64,000 bases of DNA, from the NCBI GenBank assembly GCA_905250885.1, contig CAJNOQ010000115.1, positions 1 to 64,000 of the forward strand. Reading direction: 5' to 3'. Shown here in pieces: positions 11,301-27,031 of the stretch (the first letter of the stretch is position 1; the number at the start of each line of letters is the position of its first letter). The notes beneath the pieces are model-generated. The model saw only the letters and a program-made list of their open reading frames with translations, was not told the DNA's origin and did no database searches. The DNA comes from Didymodactylos carnosus. Taxonomy: Eukaryota; Rotifera; Eurotatoria; Philodinida; Philodinidae. The position numbers were made by a program, and so were the translations under genes.

Positions 11301-14300
11301 GATTATACCACAAACATCTGGACGTGCTGTCATTGTTGACTTTGGCTGGTTAACATTGATAAATGATGAATATAAAAAATCGTGTCCATTAAAAGAGTGT
11401 GATATGCATTCAAGTAGCAATAATACATCTGTTTATTTCACTGATTATTTTACCGAACGTTCATATTTTTTCAGTGAACCATCAGTATCAGCACCACCGG
11501 TAGTACTTGATGATGATGACGATTTATTTCTAACACCGGATAGTTCTCCGTTAGCTGATGATGATACAAATGAAATAGAAACATCAAATTACCCTTTAAA
11601 TATTATTTCACCCAATGATGTTAGTCAAAAGAAGGAAGTGATTACATCATACGATAAAGATTTTTACTCATCATTTTCATTATGTTTATGCGAAATGCAA
11701 GTAGCCTATTCAACATTTTCTTCTAATCAGATGGAACACGGTGTATTATCACCAATTATTGAAAAATTTGGTGTCTGTTTTTTACTACAAACACGTATTG
11801 TTTATTCAAATGAGCCATTATGGCCAAATATAAAATTATCAGGCACATTACCGAAACTTGTTTTACATTTGGATCCAGAACGAATTGAAACATTAAGTGG
11901 AGCATTAAATAATTGGGGAACGTTTGTCAATAATTTTCAAGTAGCTATTAATTCAGAAGAGATTGATAAAAGAAATGAAAAACATGATGATGATGAACAA
12001 CAAGAACAAACACAGTCTGAACAGTTCAGTGAATCTGCTCGTTTGGCAATAGGTTTTCGTATTAATGAAATAAGTATTCAATTAAGTGATGAATATCGTG
12101 CATTAAGTGAATTTCGAGTACAAAATATTGATTTAACATTAATGAATCATTCATATTCAAATATATTATCGATGAGTGTATCGACATTAATGATTGTTGA
12201 TGCTGTACAACATTATGGAAAAGATTATGAATTATTATTAACATCAAATCGTTCGTTAGAAATAAATACACAAACTGGACGATTAAATGAAATGGATTCT
12301 CGAGCATCATCACCTAATTCGATAAAATCGATGTTTACATTATCAAAACAATCACAAACATCAGATGAACATTTAATACGTATTAATATACAATCGACAA
12401 CAAGTAAACAACAGCAACAATATTTAACAATTGATATGCATGTCACTAAATTAAATCTTGTTTATAATCCCGAAACAATATGTGCATTAACTAATTTTTT
12501 TGTCAGAATTATTAGTTTGATGAAAGATGAGAGAAATTATGCGGTATGTACTTTAATAATTTATTACATTAATAGAACTAAATTTTATTATTGCATTTCA
12601 ATTTCAAATAGTATTAAAATTTTAATCTCTCTAAGAAATTATTTTATTTTACATTTAATATATATATTTTTTTTCTAGTTTTCCACTGATACAATGAACT
12701 ATCCAATGTTATCCAGTGTGCCTACAGAATCGGTATCGAATCAACAACAAATTACACCGTTACGTGTACAAATCAATGGCGAATTTGAAGAATTAAGTAT
12801 TTTATTTACAAATGTGGTTACAATTACGTCAATGAATAAAACAAATACGAAATTAGAAAAAGTTGCTGCTGTTCGAATGCGTGGTGCATCGTTAAATATT
12901 TCCTTGGAACCATATAAAATGATTGAAGGAGAAATATGTGCATTGCAAGTATTTAATTTATTACGCGATTATACAATGTTAACCACTGCGAAGGATACTA
13001 ATGAACAATCAAGAACAATTATTGATCTTGGTGAACAGTCTAACAATAATAATAATAGTAGAACGACTCTTCATAAAAAGGAAATTGATGGTGATAATGA
13101 TGAGGAGGACGAAGAAGATTTTATATTACCAAGCAAAGCATTTCATTTTTTATATACTGAAAATATTAAACATGAATTATTAATTGAAATGGCATCTGTA
13201 TGCTATACACATTCATCAAAGTTTATATATAAAATTCAAAAAATTATTTCTTACATGACAGAACATTGTCATTCATCAACAGTGATTGAAGTAGGAAAAA
13301 TGAAACAAAATGTTCTAAAACAAGGAACGTTATTGTTAAATCAATTTGTTCATGCATCATCTTCAACAACAGAAACTGTTTTAAATGAAAACGAAGCGGG
13401 TATGTTTATTTTCGTTCACTCATTATTCGTGCTAAAATAGTGAATTATCTAAGAAAATGAGAAAAGTTAGAAGAATAAAATTCAAATATAAGTTTTAGAT
13501 AGATGAGTCCAATAAAAGACTTTCTATGTACAAATGTTTACCCATTCTCTAATTAACAAAAAAAAATCATTTGTTTTCCACTAATGCATCCGTTAATTAT
13601 GTTTTTACAACCGCTTGTTATATCAGAATCGATTAGTACTTTCTGTAAGTTAACATTGGCGAGACAACAACCAGATACCTGTACCAATTAAAAATTAAGA
13701 GAAAAGATGTCAGCAGCACTTGTTACTGGTATTTTACTAATAGGATATGGTTTACAATAGCCGAATGTTGTCTTGCCACTCACTATTATGTATCCAACAG
13801 TGCACAGTTTACTTAAAGTTTGAAAAATTGAGGATTCAATTTTCATTTTTGAACTAAAAACCATGGTTTACAAAAGAATTTCAGTGAATCGAGACGAGTC
13901 TGAAATTGTTCTCTGACATAGATGTTCTAACTGTAATTAATTAGCTTAACTTGATAAGCATTAATTGAAAACAGATGTTGTTATTGTTTGTCATTAATTC
14001 GAGAATAAGGAAAAGTTTGTACAGAGAAAATCTTATTTGACTCATCTTAAGCTAATATTTTCAAATTCTCTCTTTTCTCTTTTGTTCTTCTAATTTTTCA
14101 TCCTTTTCTAGTCATATCAAAATAGTGACATCTAACTAAACTGTTAACTATAATTCTATTTTAAAATATTTTTACATTTCTATTTTAATTATTTGATTTT
14201 TCTCTCTATATATAGGATTAACTTTTAATCCGATAATATCGTCGCCATTCACCACCGATAATGTTGAAAGAAAATCACCTACTTTAAATTTATGTTTATT

Positions 14301-17300
14301 TTTTGCTACACCCATTCTTGTATTTCATCCAGAATCTTTAACTAATCAAATTTATTCAAATGAATTACTTGTATTTCATCTTGGACATATTCGTGTTGAA
14401 AATAATGTTGAATTAAAACGACAACAATCACAAGAACATCAACCAAATTATTTACTTAAAATAAAACATTTACATTTATTTTCAATTAATATTGAACAAG
14501 AATTACGTTCTTCTCAAAATTCAAATCTTTTTGAAATATATAAAAATCCTCATAAATCAAGTCCAATGATAAATGATGTTATGATTGATTTAAATTTATT
14601 TATAAATAATAATGAAACATTTGTTAATACAAAACTTGTTTCTTCTGTTCAAATATATTTAAGTAAAAAACAAATTAGTTTATTTCAAAATATACTTGTT
14701 TCATTAACATATAATGATAATATAAATAAACAAAATATAGAATTAATGGAAGAACAAGAACAAGAACAAGAAGAAAATGAAAATGAAAATGATTTATTAC
14801 CAATTATACATCATCCAGAACTTATTAGTGAAAATGAAAAAGTTAAATTTAAATCATTTTCAATACAATTTGAATTACCAGAATTAGTATTAATATTTCA
14901 AGGTGATTTAGCTGATATTAATTCAGAACCACAAAATGTTTGTGAAGCTATATTTGGACAATTTAATATGTCAATTATACAAAATGAAGAATATTTAAAA
15001 TCTGTATCATTAAGATTAGAATCTTTAAATGTTTTTGATCATCTTGTTAATGATAATGAATGTTTATTTTCAACAAAAAATAATTATTCATCAAATCGTA
15101 TATATCAACATAGTCAATCACATCTATCATCATCATTTCCTACAACAGAATTTAATAATACAACGACAAATTTTATTCATCAATCATCAACATCTGTTCC
15201 AGCTTATATGATTATTAATAAAAATCAATTTTTAAATAATTATTCAATTTCTACACCGCCATCATCGCCTAATATGTTACAACAACGATCAAGAGCAAGA
15301 ACAGTATCATTATCATCTTCTTTACCAGCATTTATTCAATTAAATATAAACATTATTGATAAAGAACACGAACATTTTGATGATAGATATAATAAATTTA
15401 ATATAATAGCTGATGCTAATTTTAGTGAAGTAGAAATTAAATTTAATATACCAACATGGATTATGTTATTTGATATTATTGGATTGATTGGTACACCAAC
15501 ACCACAAACACCTCTATTGTCCACAGGTAATGATGCAATTTATTCTAATAATAAAAAGTTTTAGAATGATAAGAGAAACAGGAATTACTCAATTTTGGCC
15601 TAGAAAATCGGATTTAATTCGCGATCAAGGCATACATTTCCTTTCTCATGTTTGTCTCTCAGTTTCTCTCACGCCACAAAAATATGTACACTAATTGAAA
15701 AGTTTTAATCAGTTGCCAATTTAAATAAACTAAAAAGATAAAATAAAACTGAACTAATCATATTTGATTGATATAAGAAAAATTTATTTTTCTATAAATT
15801 TTAATTTTAAATTTTTTTTCATTCTAGAAATTCGACAAGATGAAGAAATATCCATGAAGAAAAATGTCATTTTATCATCACCATTACCATTACCTCAAAA
15901 TGATTCTATGCAAATTTGTATTAATGTTGATGCTATATCGTGTTTATTACAAGATGAAAAAGTTCCATTAATGAAATTTTCTTTAAAACGTTTTTATTGT
16001 AATATAAAAGCATTATCAACAAATGAAGCTAATAAATGTCTTATTGTTGAAGGAAAATTGGGTCTTGTATCAATAAGAGATTTAACATTATTTGGAATGT
16101 TATATGAAGAACGTTTTTGTACAAGTGGAACAAATGCTCTAGTATTTACATATAAAAAAGAAGAAGAATTAATTATTGATAAAAATTATTATTTTCCAAC
16201 ACGATTAAGTTTATATTTACGTTTGACATCTGTACAATATATTCATACACAACGTTTTTTAATGGATTTAATTAATTTTTTTGATCGTTTTCAACAATTA
16301 CAAGATGCATTTAATCGTATGAGAACAGCTGCTGCTGGTCAATTAATTTCATGTAATGCTGGACGTTCAACAGGCATATTAGTCGATATTGAAGCTGATA
16401 GTCCAATATTAATATTACCTGAACATTCATCAAATCCAAATGTTATTATATTACATTTAGGAAATATTATTATTAATAATCAATTTTTATATGAAAATGA
16501 GAGTGGAACATTGAGTTTTATTATGAATAATAGAAATAAAGCGGAAATATTATGTTTATTGGATGTTATCAATATACAATTCAAGGTAAAATGAATTTAT
16601 TTTTATTTATTTTTCTAATAAGAATTTTAAATTGATATATAAAAAAAAGAATTGTTTATTTTAGGATACTGAATTTTATTCCGCCGAACGTTGTTCACTT
16701 GATAGTTCGTCAATATCATCGTCTGATTTTTCCGTTAAATTTTCAGATTTTGCTTTTATTCGTAATCGTCATTCATCATCAATGTTACGTGAAAATACTC
16801 ATTTAACTATTCAAGTTGAACGAAATTTAGATAATTCAATAAATCATTCATCACCTACCTATAGTGTTAAAGCTAATTTGTCATCTGTCCATATTTTACT
16901 CGATATTCGACAATATCAATTAGTACGTGGTATATTAATATACAATATATGTGAACAATTAGAACAAGCACCTCGTCCAACAATGATTGTTGAAGATCCA
17001 TCATGTGTATCAACTATTTTAACAGGTGTTGTTTGGAAAGAATTATCATTTAGAATTGAAATGGATAATGTTGGTTTAGAATTATTTATACCAGATAAAT
17101 TTAATTTATCATCAAATCGTCATACTTTAGGTCATTGTGCATTTATTAAATCATCTTTTTTATTTGATAAATATTCAAATTCTAGTCAAGATTTTGATTT
17201 AACATCTGAATCAATTAAATTAATTGATACAAGAAAATATAATGAAAATGTATTTCATGATATTCTTGTTGCACATCGTTCATTATCTACAACTTCAACA

Positions 17301-20300
17301 ACAACAGTAACCATGCAATTAGAAATACATTTACGATCAACAAAACAACTTGAACAATATACTATTGTTTTAAGTCATGTACGTGTTTTATTTATTATTG
17401 ATTGGTTATTAAAAATTAAAGATTTTATTGAATCATTTGAACAAAAAGATGGTAATTATATTCAACCACAACAAATACAACAACAAATTATTAATAATAA
17501 ATCATTTGAAATAATATTAAATTTTAATCAATCAGAATTAGTTCTTGTTCAAAATACATCAAATAAAAATAGTAATGCTGTTGTTTTAAGTGGTACAATA
17601 GCACTTGTTTATAGAGAATCAAATAAATTTAAACCATTGGATTGTTCATTACTTGGTGTTACATTATTTTCATGTCAAATGAATAATATTGAATCAACGG
17701 CTGTCAGTATTATTGAACCAATTAATTTTTCATTTGATATACATACAAAAGAAGAAAATAGACAAAATAAAAATACTCAGGTAGAAATTATTTTTTCTTC
17801 TTTTTTTATTAATAATAAAAAATGAATTTAATCATTAATCTTTATTTATTTAGACCGATAAAATGATTGAAAAAACAACATTAGAATTAAATTTACCATT
17901 ATTAAGTATTCGTTTATCTTACTATGATATTAAATTAATGTTATATATGTTTGAATCGATAACAAAACAAATTGATAATGCTCGAACAACATCAACATCA
18001 AAAATAAATCTTTCAACATCAACAGAAAATAATTATTTATTAACATTTAATAATGATGTTATTTTACCAAAAGATGATGTATTTATAACAGAATATTGTC
18101 CACAAACAAGTTATCCAGAATTTCGTATACGTTCAACAACAGGTGATTTATCAATTCTAAATGAACGACAAAAAATTTCTTTAACTCCAATTTTATCCGA
18201 TTTTCAAACATCAACATCTCAAACATTTTTAAATATTCATTTAATGAAATTTTCATGTGATCATATATCATTATGTATAATTGATGATTGTCTTGATGCT
18301 GATATACCATTATTAAATATTCATTTAAATAAATTTAAATTACATATAACTAGTGATGGTTTATTAACACGTTTATATCAAAGTGATTTTACATTTAATA
18401 TTGATTATTATAATCGTTTACTCTCAGGTTGGGAACCATTTCTTGAATCATGGACATGTCAATTAATATTAAAATATAATATATTATCATTAACATCTTT
18501 TCTTATTCAATCAAATGATGTATTAAATATAAATTATACAAAAACTATTCATCAATTATATGATGTTGTTAAAATGAATTGGTTAAATGAATATAATAAT
18601 AGTACAAAAGAAACTTTTCGTCGTCCAAAACCCTATGAACCCTATTGTTTAACAAATTTATGTGGATTAAAAATACATTTTCAAACATGGTTATCATCAG
18701 AACAACGTTTTGATACAATAAAATATTTAGTTGAAAATAATCAAATAAAATCATTTACATTTCCTAGTCATTTAATAATAAAAACTAATAATAATTTAAC
18801 AACAACAACAACAACAACATCATTTTCTGATAGACGTTTATTAATTCAAATTGAAGGTTGGGAAGTATTAAAACCAGTATCAATTGATCGAGTTGGAACA
18901 TTTTTTCGTCGAACAATAAGTACATCATCAACAACAAATACGTTAAATAAACCAATTCTAATATTTATTGATGTTAAAATGATTGATAGTTCAACGCGTT
19001 CAATAACCATACGTTCACCAATAACAATTAAAAATAAATTATTAACTAAAATGGATATTGGAATAAAATATGGTCCAAGTTTATTTTATGAATTTTCATT
19101 AGATCATAATGAATTAAAATCATTACCATTACAATATTGTTTGAGTATGAGACAAATTTATATTAGACCCAATGGATTTACGTTAAACTATTGTAGTCAA
19201 CCAATTGAATGGACAAATATTTATAATGATACAACAAAAAGAAATAATGATTATGACGAACTAGAAGAAGAAGAATTAAATATTAATAGGTACGTTTTCA
19301 TTTATTTCATCCTTTTTAGAAATAAAAGACACAGTGAGCAATTTTGATATGTCATACGAATACTGGATTTGTTTTCTCGTTAAAAACGCTTCTATTTAGC
19401 CAGCTTAGTTCCTCTATACTTCAAACTGATCATTTTAAATTAAAAAAAATTTTCCAAATATTACCTCAGTTTTTATTAGAAATGTTCCTGGACTGAGAAA
19501 AACAGATTTTTGTAGTATTTTTATTATAAACTATCTGTACAATCGGTCATTCTAAGCGAATTCTTAGTAAATTTTTGCTGCTAAAATTTGAGTAAACGGT
19601 TTAGTAGTGATACATTATAACGGCAGGACTTCATCAGATACAATCGTGTAATAAACCCATAGTTCAGGAAAACCTGTAGCAACGTCTAGGAACAATGGAA
19701 CAATTCACCGCTAAAATCATAGATGCAGCACATATAGACGAAAGAGTATAGATTCATAATCCGTATTATTTTTACTTTTAGTTTCTTTTGAATTCAATAT
19801 TTTCATGGCATGTCTCTATATTCTCAGACTCGCTTTTGACTAAATATTTTTCACGATTTTTCGTAGAGGAAACAAAACTTTTTTATCAGAATAAATGGCC
19901 CATATATTGAAGTGTATTTTTCTCTATTTGAATCTCAAAAGAAGGGTACTTTCGATTTTTAGCCAAATGTCTACATTCGTTGTCCATTGAGACATGATTC
20001 TCATCTTTTTTAATGCCGAATGTCGAGACCACTTATTTTCTTATAATTTTTTTTAGTTCTCATTCTCAACAATATTCGCATGATGCTCCAATACCTGCCA
20101 AACGTCGAATAACGAGTTCAAAGGATCGTCAATCATTTCTTCGAATGTGTAATTTGACTTCGAATTATAAAGAAAAAGATGGTAATATCTACTATTTTTG
20201 TTTTAAATCACAACGTTCTCGACTTATGTCATATAACGATGAAAGATTATCAGCCTATAATCTCACTATCCTATCACCGATGATTATTCATAATCTTTTA

Positions 20301-23300
20301 CCATGTGATTTAACATTCCATGTTCAAAATCAACAATTACAAAAAGTATGCTTAAAACCATATAAATCTCATCATGAACATATGATAAATATTACAAAAT
20401 CAATCGATATCATGTTTTCAACTGATCTCTATCGTATGACAAGACCATTTCAGTTAAATGATGTTTATCCAGTAAAATATAATCATTCTCGTGCAACATT
20501 CTATGATACGATTAATCGTCCTTTATCAATTGATATTAGTGTAATACGTTCAATAACCAATCAAATTAAAATTTTAATATCTGTTCCGTATGTACTTATT
20601 AATAGAAGTGGGATACCATTAATATTTAAACAAGAAAGTTGTCGAGATGAAGCAGCAGGACAATCACATGAAAATGAATTAGCGAGAAATCGTGAACCGT
20701 TATTATTTTCATTTAGCGATGTTGAAGCAGCCTATGCATGTGTCATGAAAGTTGGATATGGTAAAAATAGAAAACTAATCTAATTTAACTGACTTTAATA
20801 GAATCTACATTTTTAGGTGTACACAGCACTGATGATGGACGACCATTGTGGTCACAAAGATTTAGTCTTGGTAAGTTTTATTGATTAAAATGCATATATA
20901 ATAAATTAATACAAGCTACTATTTTTATGTTAGAACGTGGCTCAAATTATCGTGAATTACATGTTCAATCACCTCACGGTCGTCCTGATTGGATTTATTA
21001 CATTGGAATTGATGTTCGTCAAGGAAAAGGTCGTCTACGTAAAACAAATTATATATTTTTGAGTACACGTTTTATGATAAGTAATCAATGTTCGTATGAT
21101 TTGTCTGTTGCTCAACGTCATCTAGTACGTGGTATGTTACAATCGGGTCATTATGATCCTGATTGTTGTTTACATGTTTTGAAACATTCAAATGTTGCTT
21201 ATCATTGGCCACGAAGTGATCTCGATCAACTTTTATGTATTCGAGTTATTAACAATCGTCAATATCGTCATGTATATTGGTCCGGCGGTTTCCTTATTGA
21301 TCGTGTTGATGCATTTCATATTAATATGCGTTATGATGATAATCAATGTTTAATATTGCGCGTACAAGTGATACAACGTGGAGGTACCTATTTTGTTGTT
21401 TTTATGAATTCTGATGATATGCCACCACCCATTCGAATTGATAATTTATCTTATGTACCCATACAATTTTATCAAACAGAAACAAAAGATGATTTAAGCC
21501 ATTTAAGAACATTTATCCAACCAAAACAAACGGTTGATTATGCTTGGGATGAACAAACGTTAAGACCAAATATAACATGTTCCATTGTGGGTGGAACAAA
21601 AGAAACGTATAATTTGATGCAAATTGGCCATGGAGAACATTTATGTTATGAAAATCATATTTGTTTAGCTTTACAGGTATTTGATAAGTTGTGGTTTTTT
21701 TGCACTGCGTTGAATGAGAAAATGGATAGAGAGATCATATATTCTTTTTCTTGTAGGAAACATTTGATAAAGAAGAAAATGATTGTGATAGTGATAGCGC
21801 ATTCGACGATGATCGACAACATCAGACAGAAACATATCATCATAATATACCGACAATAGAGATGAAAAGCGGTGGTGTAATAAGAAATCGTCATACAAGT
21901 GATTCAACAACAACAAATAAAAAGTCACTGATAAAAAGCAAAACTCTAGATATATCAAAGTCTCTGAACATAAGACGAAATGATCGTAATCTTGTTATTG
22001 ACTGTATCCAAGGCAGATTATTACTAGCTCAACGGGAAGAAAATAAACGATCACAATTATGGCGAATGACTAGTAATGGTTTACTTGTTCATGATGGATC
22101 GTCATCACCACGCGACTGGACTCGAAGAGAAACAACAAATGATATTAGACAGTCATTTGTCTTAGATGTTGAAGGTAAGTGCAAACACATTTGTTTTCTT
22201 ATTTAACAAGTTCATAATCTTTTTTTTAAGAAGTTTCTGACAGTTACACATCTGTTACTCATATGAACGGATTTATGCGACTAACAATTCGCCGTTATGA
22301 TTCAAAACGTACATTAACTCAGACGTGGCGTTTTCTTGATGGTTATTTATGTATGGGTCAAACACAAATGTGTGTACAAGTATTTGGAGAATTGAAAGAA
22401 AACAGTGATCTGGTACTCGGACCGATAGTATTCAAGTAAGATATTATATTGTGTAACAATCGTCAAAGTAACATTGTATGTTTCTAGTAATAAGGGTTTA
22501 TTACCTCCAGAGCCAAATATGCATATACGCCCCCAAAGACGATTAAAAGGTTCCGGTCTATTGTCTGTTCGTACCTATGCTGATGGTCCAACACGTGTTC
22601 TTGAAATAACTAACGTATCGAACGTGAAACAACCATCTTTGGCTGCTACCACTACAAACAAAGAAAAAATTGTCAAAAAGAATGTGAATCCATCCTCCAA
22701 TGATTATCTGCATCGTGTTATGCACATCGATTTTAAATTGGAAGCTGGCATTGGGATATCAATTGTTAATTCAATTGGTAGAGAATCTGAAGAGTTGGTG
22801 TATATTCTTCTTAATGATATAATATTAGAATACAAGGATGAAGAAAATGAATATTTATTTCTAGCCACGATTGGAACTGTTATTGTAAGTTTAGATAAAT
22901 AATTTGCTAGATATAGTTGCATTTATTGAGATGAGTCTGCTCCAGACTATACGTATTCCCTGTTATATTATCTTTCAAAGAAAACTCGATGCTGTTAGAC
23001 TATTCTGATACATTCAGAAACAATTTTTTGTTTTTGCTTAGGTATCAAATCAGTTGTTAACAGCAACAACACCTTGCCTTTTGTACACAACGTATGTTGA
23101 CGAATCAACTGTTCAACCAGCTGTTCGTTTACAAGCAAACCTCCAGAAACCCAATGCAAATTATAAGTAAGATTCAAAATGACTTCTATTTCTATGGATC
23201 AATACTGTTGTTTGTTTGTTTTTTACTTTAGAAATCTTCACATTTTACGTTACTTACGTATTGGTCTCAATAGCGTGACAGTTCAAATTGATGAGATATT

Positions 23301-24956
23301 ATTGTGGAAAATGTTTGAATTTTTTGGTATGGATTTTTCTGGTTCATCAAATAATGGTCCGAAATCAAATGATCAAACGATAAATATGGATGATGGCGAT
23401 TATGATACACAACGTTTACTTTCATTGCTAACATCGACACAAGCAACACGCATTTATTTTAATGAATTAATGTTATCATCTATTAATCTTGATCTAAGTG
23501 TTTATTGTGGCGCTTCACGTTCGCTACCTGCAAATTTATTATCAATCAAACGTCATGCATCATTTCCATTAGTTAAATTTGAAAATGCTCAGATTCATTT
23601 AAAATCATATGAACAAGTTCATATATTTAACACCTACGATTTTTTCATATTATCATTAACAAATCACTACATAGATGAATTAAAACGTCAGGCATTTAAA
23701 ATATTAGGCAGTGTTGATTTTCTTGGTAACCCGTTGGGACTATTTAACGATGTTACCGATGGGTTTGCTAGTCTTGTTGATCATGGAAGTGTGACAGGAC
23801 TAGTTAAAAATGTGGCACATGGTGTAGCTGATTCAACATCAAAATTTACTGGAACACTATCATACGGACTAGGAAAATTGGCATCGGACGATGAACATGA
23901 TGAAATGCGTGAAGCGATACAAAGTAGTTATCGTGGAAGTAGTTTTAGCCATGTTATTGGTGGAACAGTTGGATTAGCAGCCGGTTTTATAGGTGGATTA
24001 ACATCGATAATAACACAGCCGTATAAAGGTGTAGTAGAAGATGGAATCGGCGGTCTCATGAAAGGAGTTGCCAAAGGCATTGCGGGAACTGTTAGTAAAC
24101 CAGTGGTGGGCGTTCTCGATTTTGCCAATGGATTAGCAATGGCAATTAAAGAAAGTAGTAGAAGTAAAAATGTCATATTAAGAAATCGTATTAGGCTACC
24201 ACGTTGTCCTGCGAATATATTGGGTTTATTACAAGCGTACTCAATCTATGATGCCAATGGGCAATCACTATTGTATCAAATAAATAGAGGCAATTTAAAT
24301 GAAAAATACATAACAAGGTTAATATTATCAGCGCCACCGACAGTAACATCAAAACGAAAAGCCCCAAAAAATAGCAATGACGATAATTACACCGAACGAT
24401 ACGGATCTCATGTTCATGTAAGTTATCAAAATTCCTATACTTTTGTTGAACGTTATCAACACTCTACTTTGATTTAGTCAATCAGTAATAGATGTCTAAG
24501 TTTCAGTCTTTCCTTCTATAGTTATTATTGAAGTAAATGAAAACTGTTTCACTTTAGGCCATGATTACATCTGAGCGTGTGATTATTTATCGCACAGACA
24601 ATGAACACGATGAATCTTCGTATGAAATAATAAGTGATTATGATTTTGGTACTTTATTAAATGTTGTCCCAGTTGAATATAACCGTCATCCATATGTTCA
24701 ATTTATACTTGGCTCACCGCATTATCGTTCATTAAAGCAACATTCACTAGCACAACAACAACAAGCATCTTCACCCACTAGTCCTCCTGATTCCTCACAA
24801 CGTCCTTTTTATAAATGTGATACACAAAAGATAGCAACTCTATTATCCATGAATGTTGAACGTGCAAGAGGAACATATGAAGAAGAAAAGCTTACATATG
24901 AGAGAAAAAGTAACGACGATGGTAATGAGGATGACGACGACGAAGATAGTAATTAG
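8382..24956 (+). CDS. VPS13D: VPS13D-type bridge lipid-transfer protein
   Basis: Giant lipid-transfer protein bridging the ER to mitochondria and peroxisomes. Eighteen exons: 8382-8813, 8955-9900, 10065-10590, ~10837-12543, 12679-13399, 14216-15526, 15828-16585, 16665-17780, 17854-19289, 20057-20760, 20817-20870, 20934-21676, 21757-22174, 22231-22435, 22488-22884, 23042-23166, 23232-24417, 24558-24956. About 4,394 codons, against 4,388 residues in human VPS13D. Seen: chorein N-terminus (GYVARYVNINADQLSVQLL), VAB/SHR-binding region near 3160-3430 (ISVPYVLINRSGIPLIFK), a ricin-like beta-trefoil near 3560-3690 (SQLWRM, TQTWRF) which separates VPS13D from VPS13A/C, the C-terminal VPS13/ATG2-like region near 4020-4175 (DFLGNPLGLFNDVT) and a PH-like end. 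No UBA motif was recognised where human VPS13D has one. The exon 3/4 junction is one base uncertain. Introns 5 and 9 are near 800 bases. Confidence 0.95.
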
Positions 24957-25122
24957 TTCTTCCATTTGTTGATGGTAAATGTGACATTTTGTATATACCA
25001 CTTACGTATTTATTTTTCTATATGTAATAGTCAAAAACAGTTCTAATGTTAAACAGATGATCCGTCCATATGTATTTGTCTTCATAAAAATTTATTTTTC
25101 TATAGAAAATTTTTTAATTTTC

Positions 25123-25166
25123 ATGTGTGTGTGTGTGTGTCTATGTGTCTATGTGTGTATCTATCT
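25123..25166. repeat. TG / CTATG microsatellite
   Basis: About nine TG units followed by ctatgtgtctatgtgtgtat-type variants, in the probable 3' flank of VPS13D. Confidence 0.9.
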
Positions 25167-26162
25167 CTATTAATGACACGTGCGTGTTTCTTAGCAAAAA
25201 ACAGTTTTATGTTTTCATACAGTTCTTTCTTGTTAGAAAATACACATGAGTTTTTGTTGGTGCTGTAAAGCAAGTCAGTCTCAAATAACAAACTTAAAAT
25301 GAGATTGAAATTTATTTTTCACGTCTGATCTCTTTGACCACGTAGAAGAGCAAATCAAGTTATTATTAGTGTGTTGTATTTAATATTTCTTCCAAAGTAT
25401 TTCCGTTGAATGTAAGTTTATATTGAACTCGTTCACGGTATTAGTTGTCCACAAAAACTGTTCACAAAAAATCGAGGTATGCTGCCGTCATATAAGAGAT
25501 GAAGCTTGATGAACACAGCACCACTTTTTAAAACTGCTTTATCGCCTCTAGTCTCTTATATGTATATCATGCAGTAATTTTTAAATTCTTGCTGTTTAAT
25601 ATTCTTAATTGTCCTGTATTTATTAGTTATAGAGATACATGAAAATAGCAAGAACGTTTTCAATAACATTTGAGAATCATAATTACTTGTTATTAATATA
25701 TTGCGACTATCATGAAGAAAAAGGCACCGTCCTATCGCATTGCACATTTCACACAGTACCAGAAATCGTAGCAGCTGTAAGCAGTAAATTCAAACTCCCA
25801 AATACATAGCAATCTTAATTGGTATGAGTAACAAATAATGATATTTCATTAAACTAAATTTTCTCATGCATCTCAAGAGATTGTTAAACTTTTGGTTGGA
25901 TTGTAAGATTAATTTACCTCTCTCACCAATGCTGTTATACACTAAACCAAAAGTGAACGTGTCTGAACCCATTTCTTTTCACACGGATTCTGAAAACTAA
26001 AATAGTGCGTTGAAGCCTGTGTGAATAAGAGTTGGGGTCGGGAAAAATCTTTTCGTGCTACATTCTAAGAATTGGTTTCTGTTCGACTCTGCTTCAAGAA
26101 AAGTGAGTTTCCAGCCGCCTTTTTGCGAAATGCATTGTTGATTTTCTGCCAGTTAAAAAATG

Positions 26163-26297
26163 TTTAGAAGCCGGCCGGTTTTTCACCGGTTTAGGCGTGT
26201 TTTTAACCGGCACTTAACCAGTCGGTCTGTTTCGGTTGAATAAAACTCAATCGGTTTCAACTTTGGTGTGAATAGTCGCAACTGGTTAAAACATGCC
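26163..26297. repeat. CCGGTT-rich degenerate repeat
   Basis: Repeated short words built on ccggt/aaccggt (gccggccggttttt, accggttt, aaccggcac, tcggtttc, actggttaa) over about 130 bases. These stand out from the AT-rich surroundings. Probably a decayed small transposable element. Confidence 0.45.
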
Positions 26298-27031
26298 AGA
26301 AAATCATTCTAACTCGTTCGACTATGCTGAAATCGACTTGTTTAACTGCGTTCGTATTTTCTAAACGCATGCATGGTCAGACGAGGTGTAATGGACGAAG
26401 TTCATTCTTTTGAAAGCAACGCGTTTGTTTGAACTCGTCATCTATCCAACTTTATTTTTTCAATTAGATTTTTGGGATGGATCTTGAAATCCATCCAGTA
26501 ATATCTATGTAGTACTGCGTCTTCGTACTCGACCATTTACCTGCTGAAAAGAAGAAAAAATCTCAAGAAATTTTCAAAGTTAGTTTAAACATTTTATTAA
26601 TAGAAATCATAATAAAAAAAACATCTGCAGCTGCTGGAAATTCAGCATTAAATTCAGGAATCAGCATTAAAAACTCAGTTGAGACATGCGTGTTTCAGAA
26701 CTTTTAGATAATTTTGAATTTCAAGTGAAAATCCTTAATTCTTAAAGTTTCCAAAATTAGCTTTCTAGACTCATTTTTCTGGAATTTTAAAAAACTACGA
26801 AACATAAAAACTTTGGTTATCATTCAAAAATTGAGCATAATTAGAAATATCTGTTTCAAAAATTTCTTGTTCAAATTTTGATCGAAATACATTACTCAAC
26901 ACAGAATTTTGCTAATCCGAAGAATTTTTAAGCGTGCTTTTTCTAGACCATCATATTTTAAAAATATTTTTGAAAAATGGGTAAAAATGATGAAATTTTT
27001 GAATGCTTCAGGCAGTTAACAGATAATGTCG

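Larger units (their letters stand above)
24957..27031. other. Intergenic, VPS13D 3' side
   Basis: Holds the VPS13D 3' UTR, a TG-rich microsatellite at 25123-25166 and a CCGGTT-rich repeat at 26163-26297. No exon was recognised. Short minus-strand frames at 25556-25972 look like chance. Confidence 0.5.

Noticed and set aside
12062-12446. Minus-strand frames inside VPS13D exon 4
   Set aside because: Shadows of the confirmed plus-strand coding exon.
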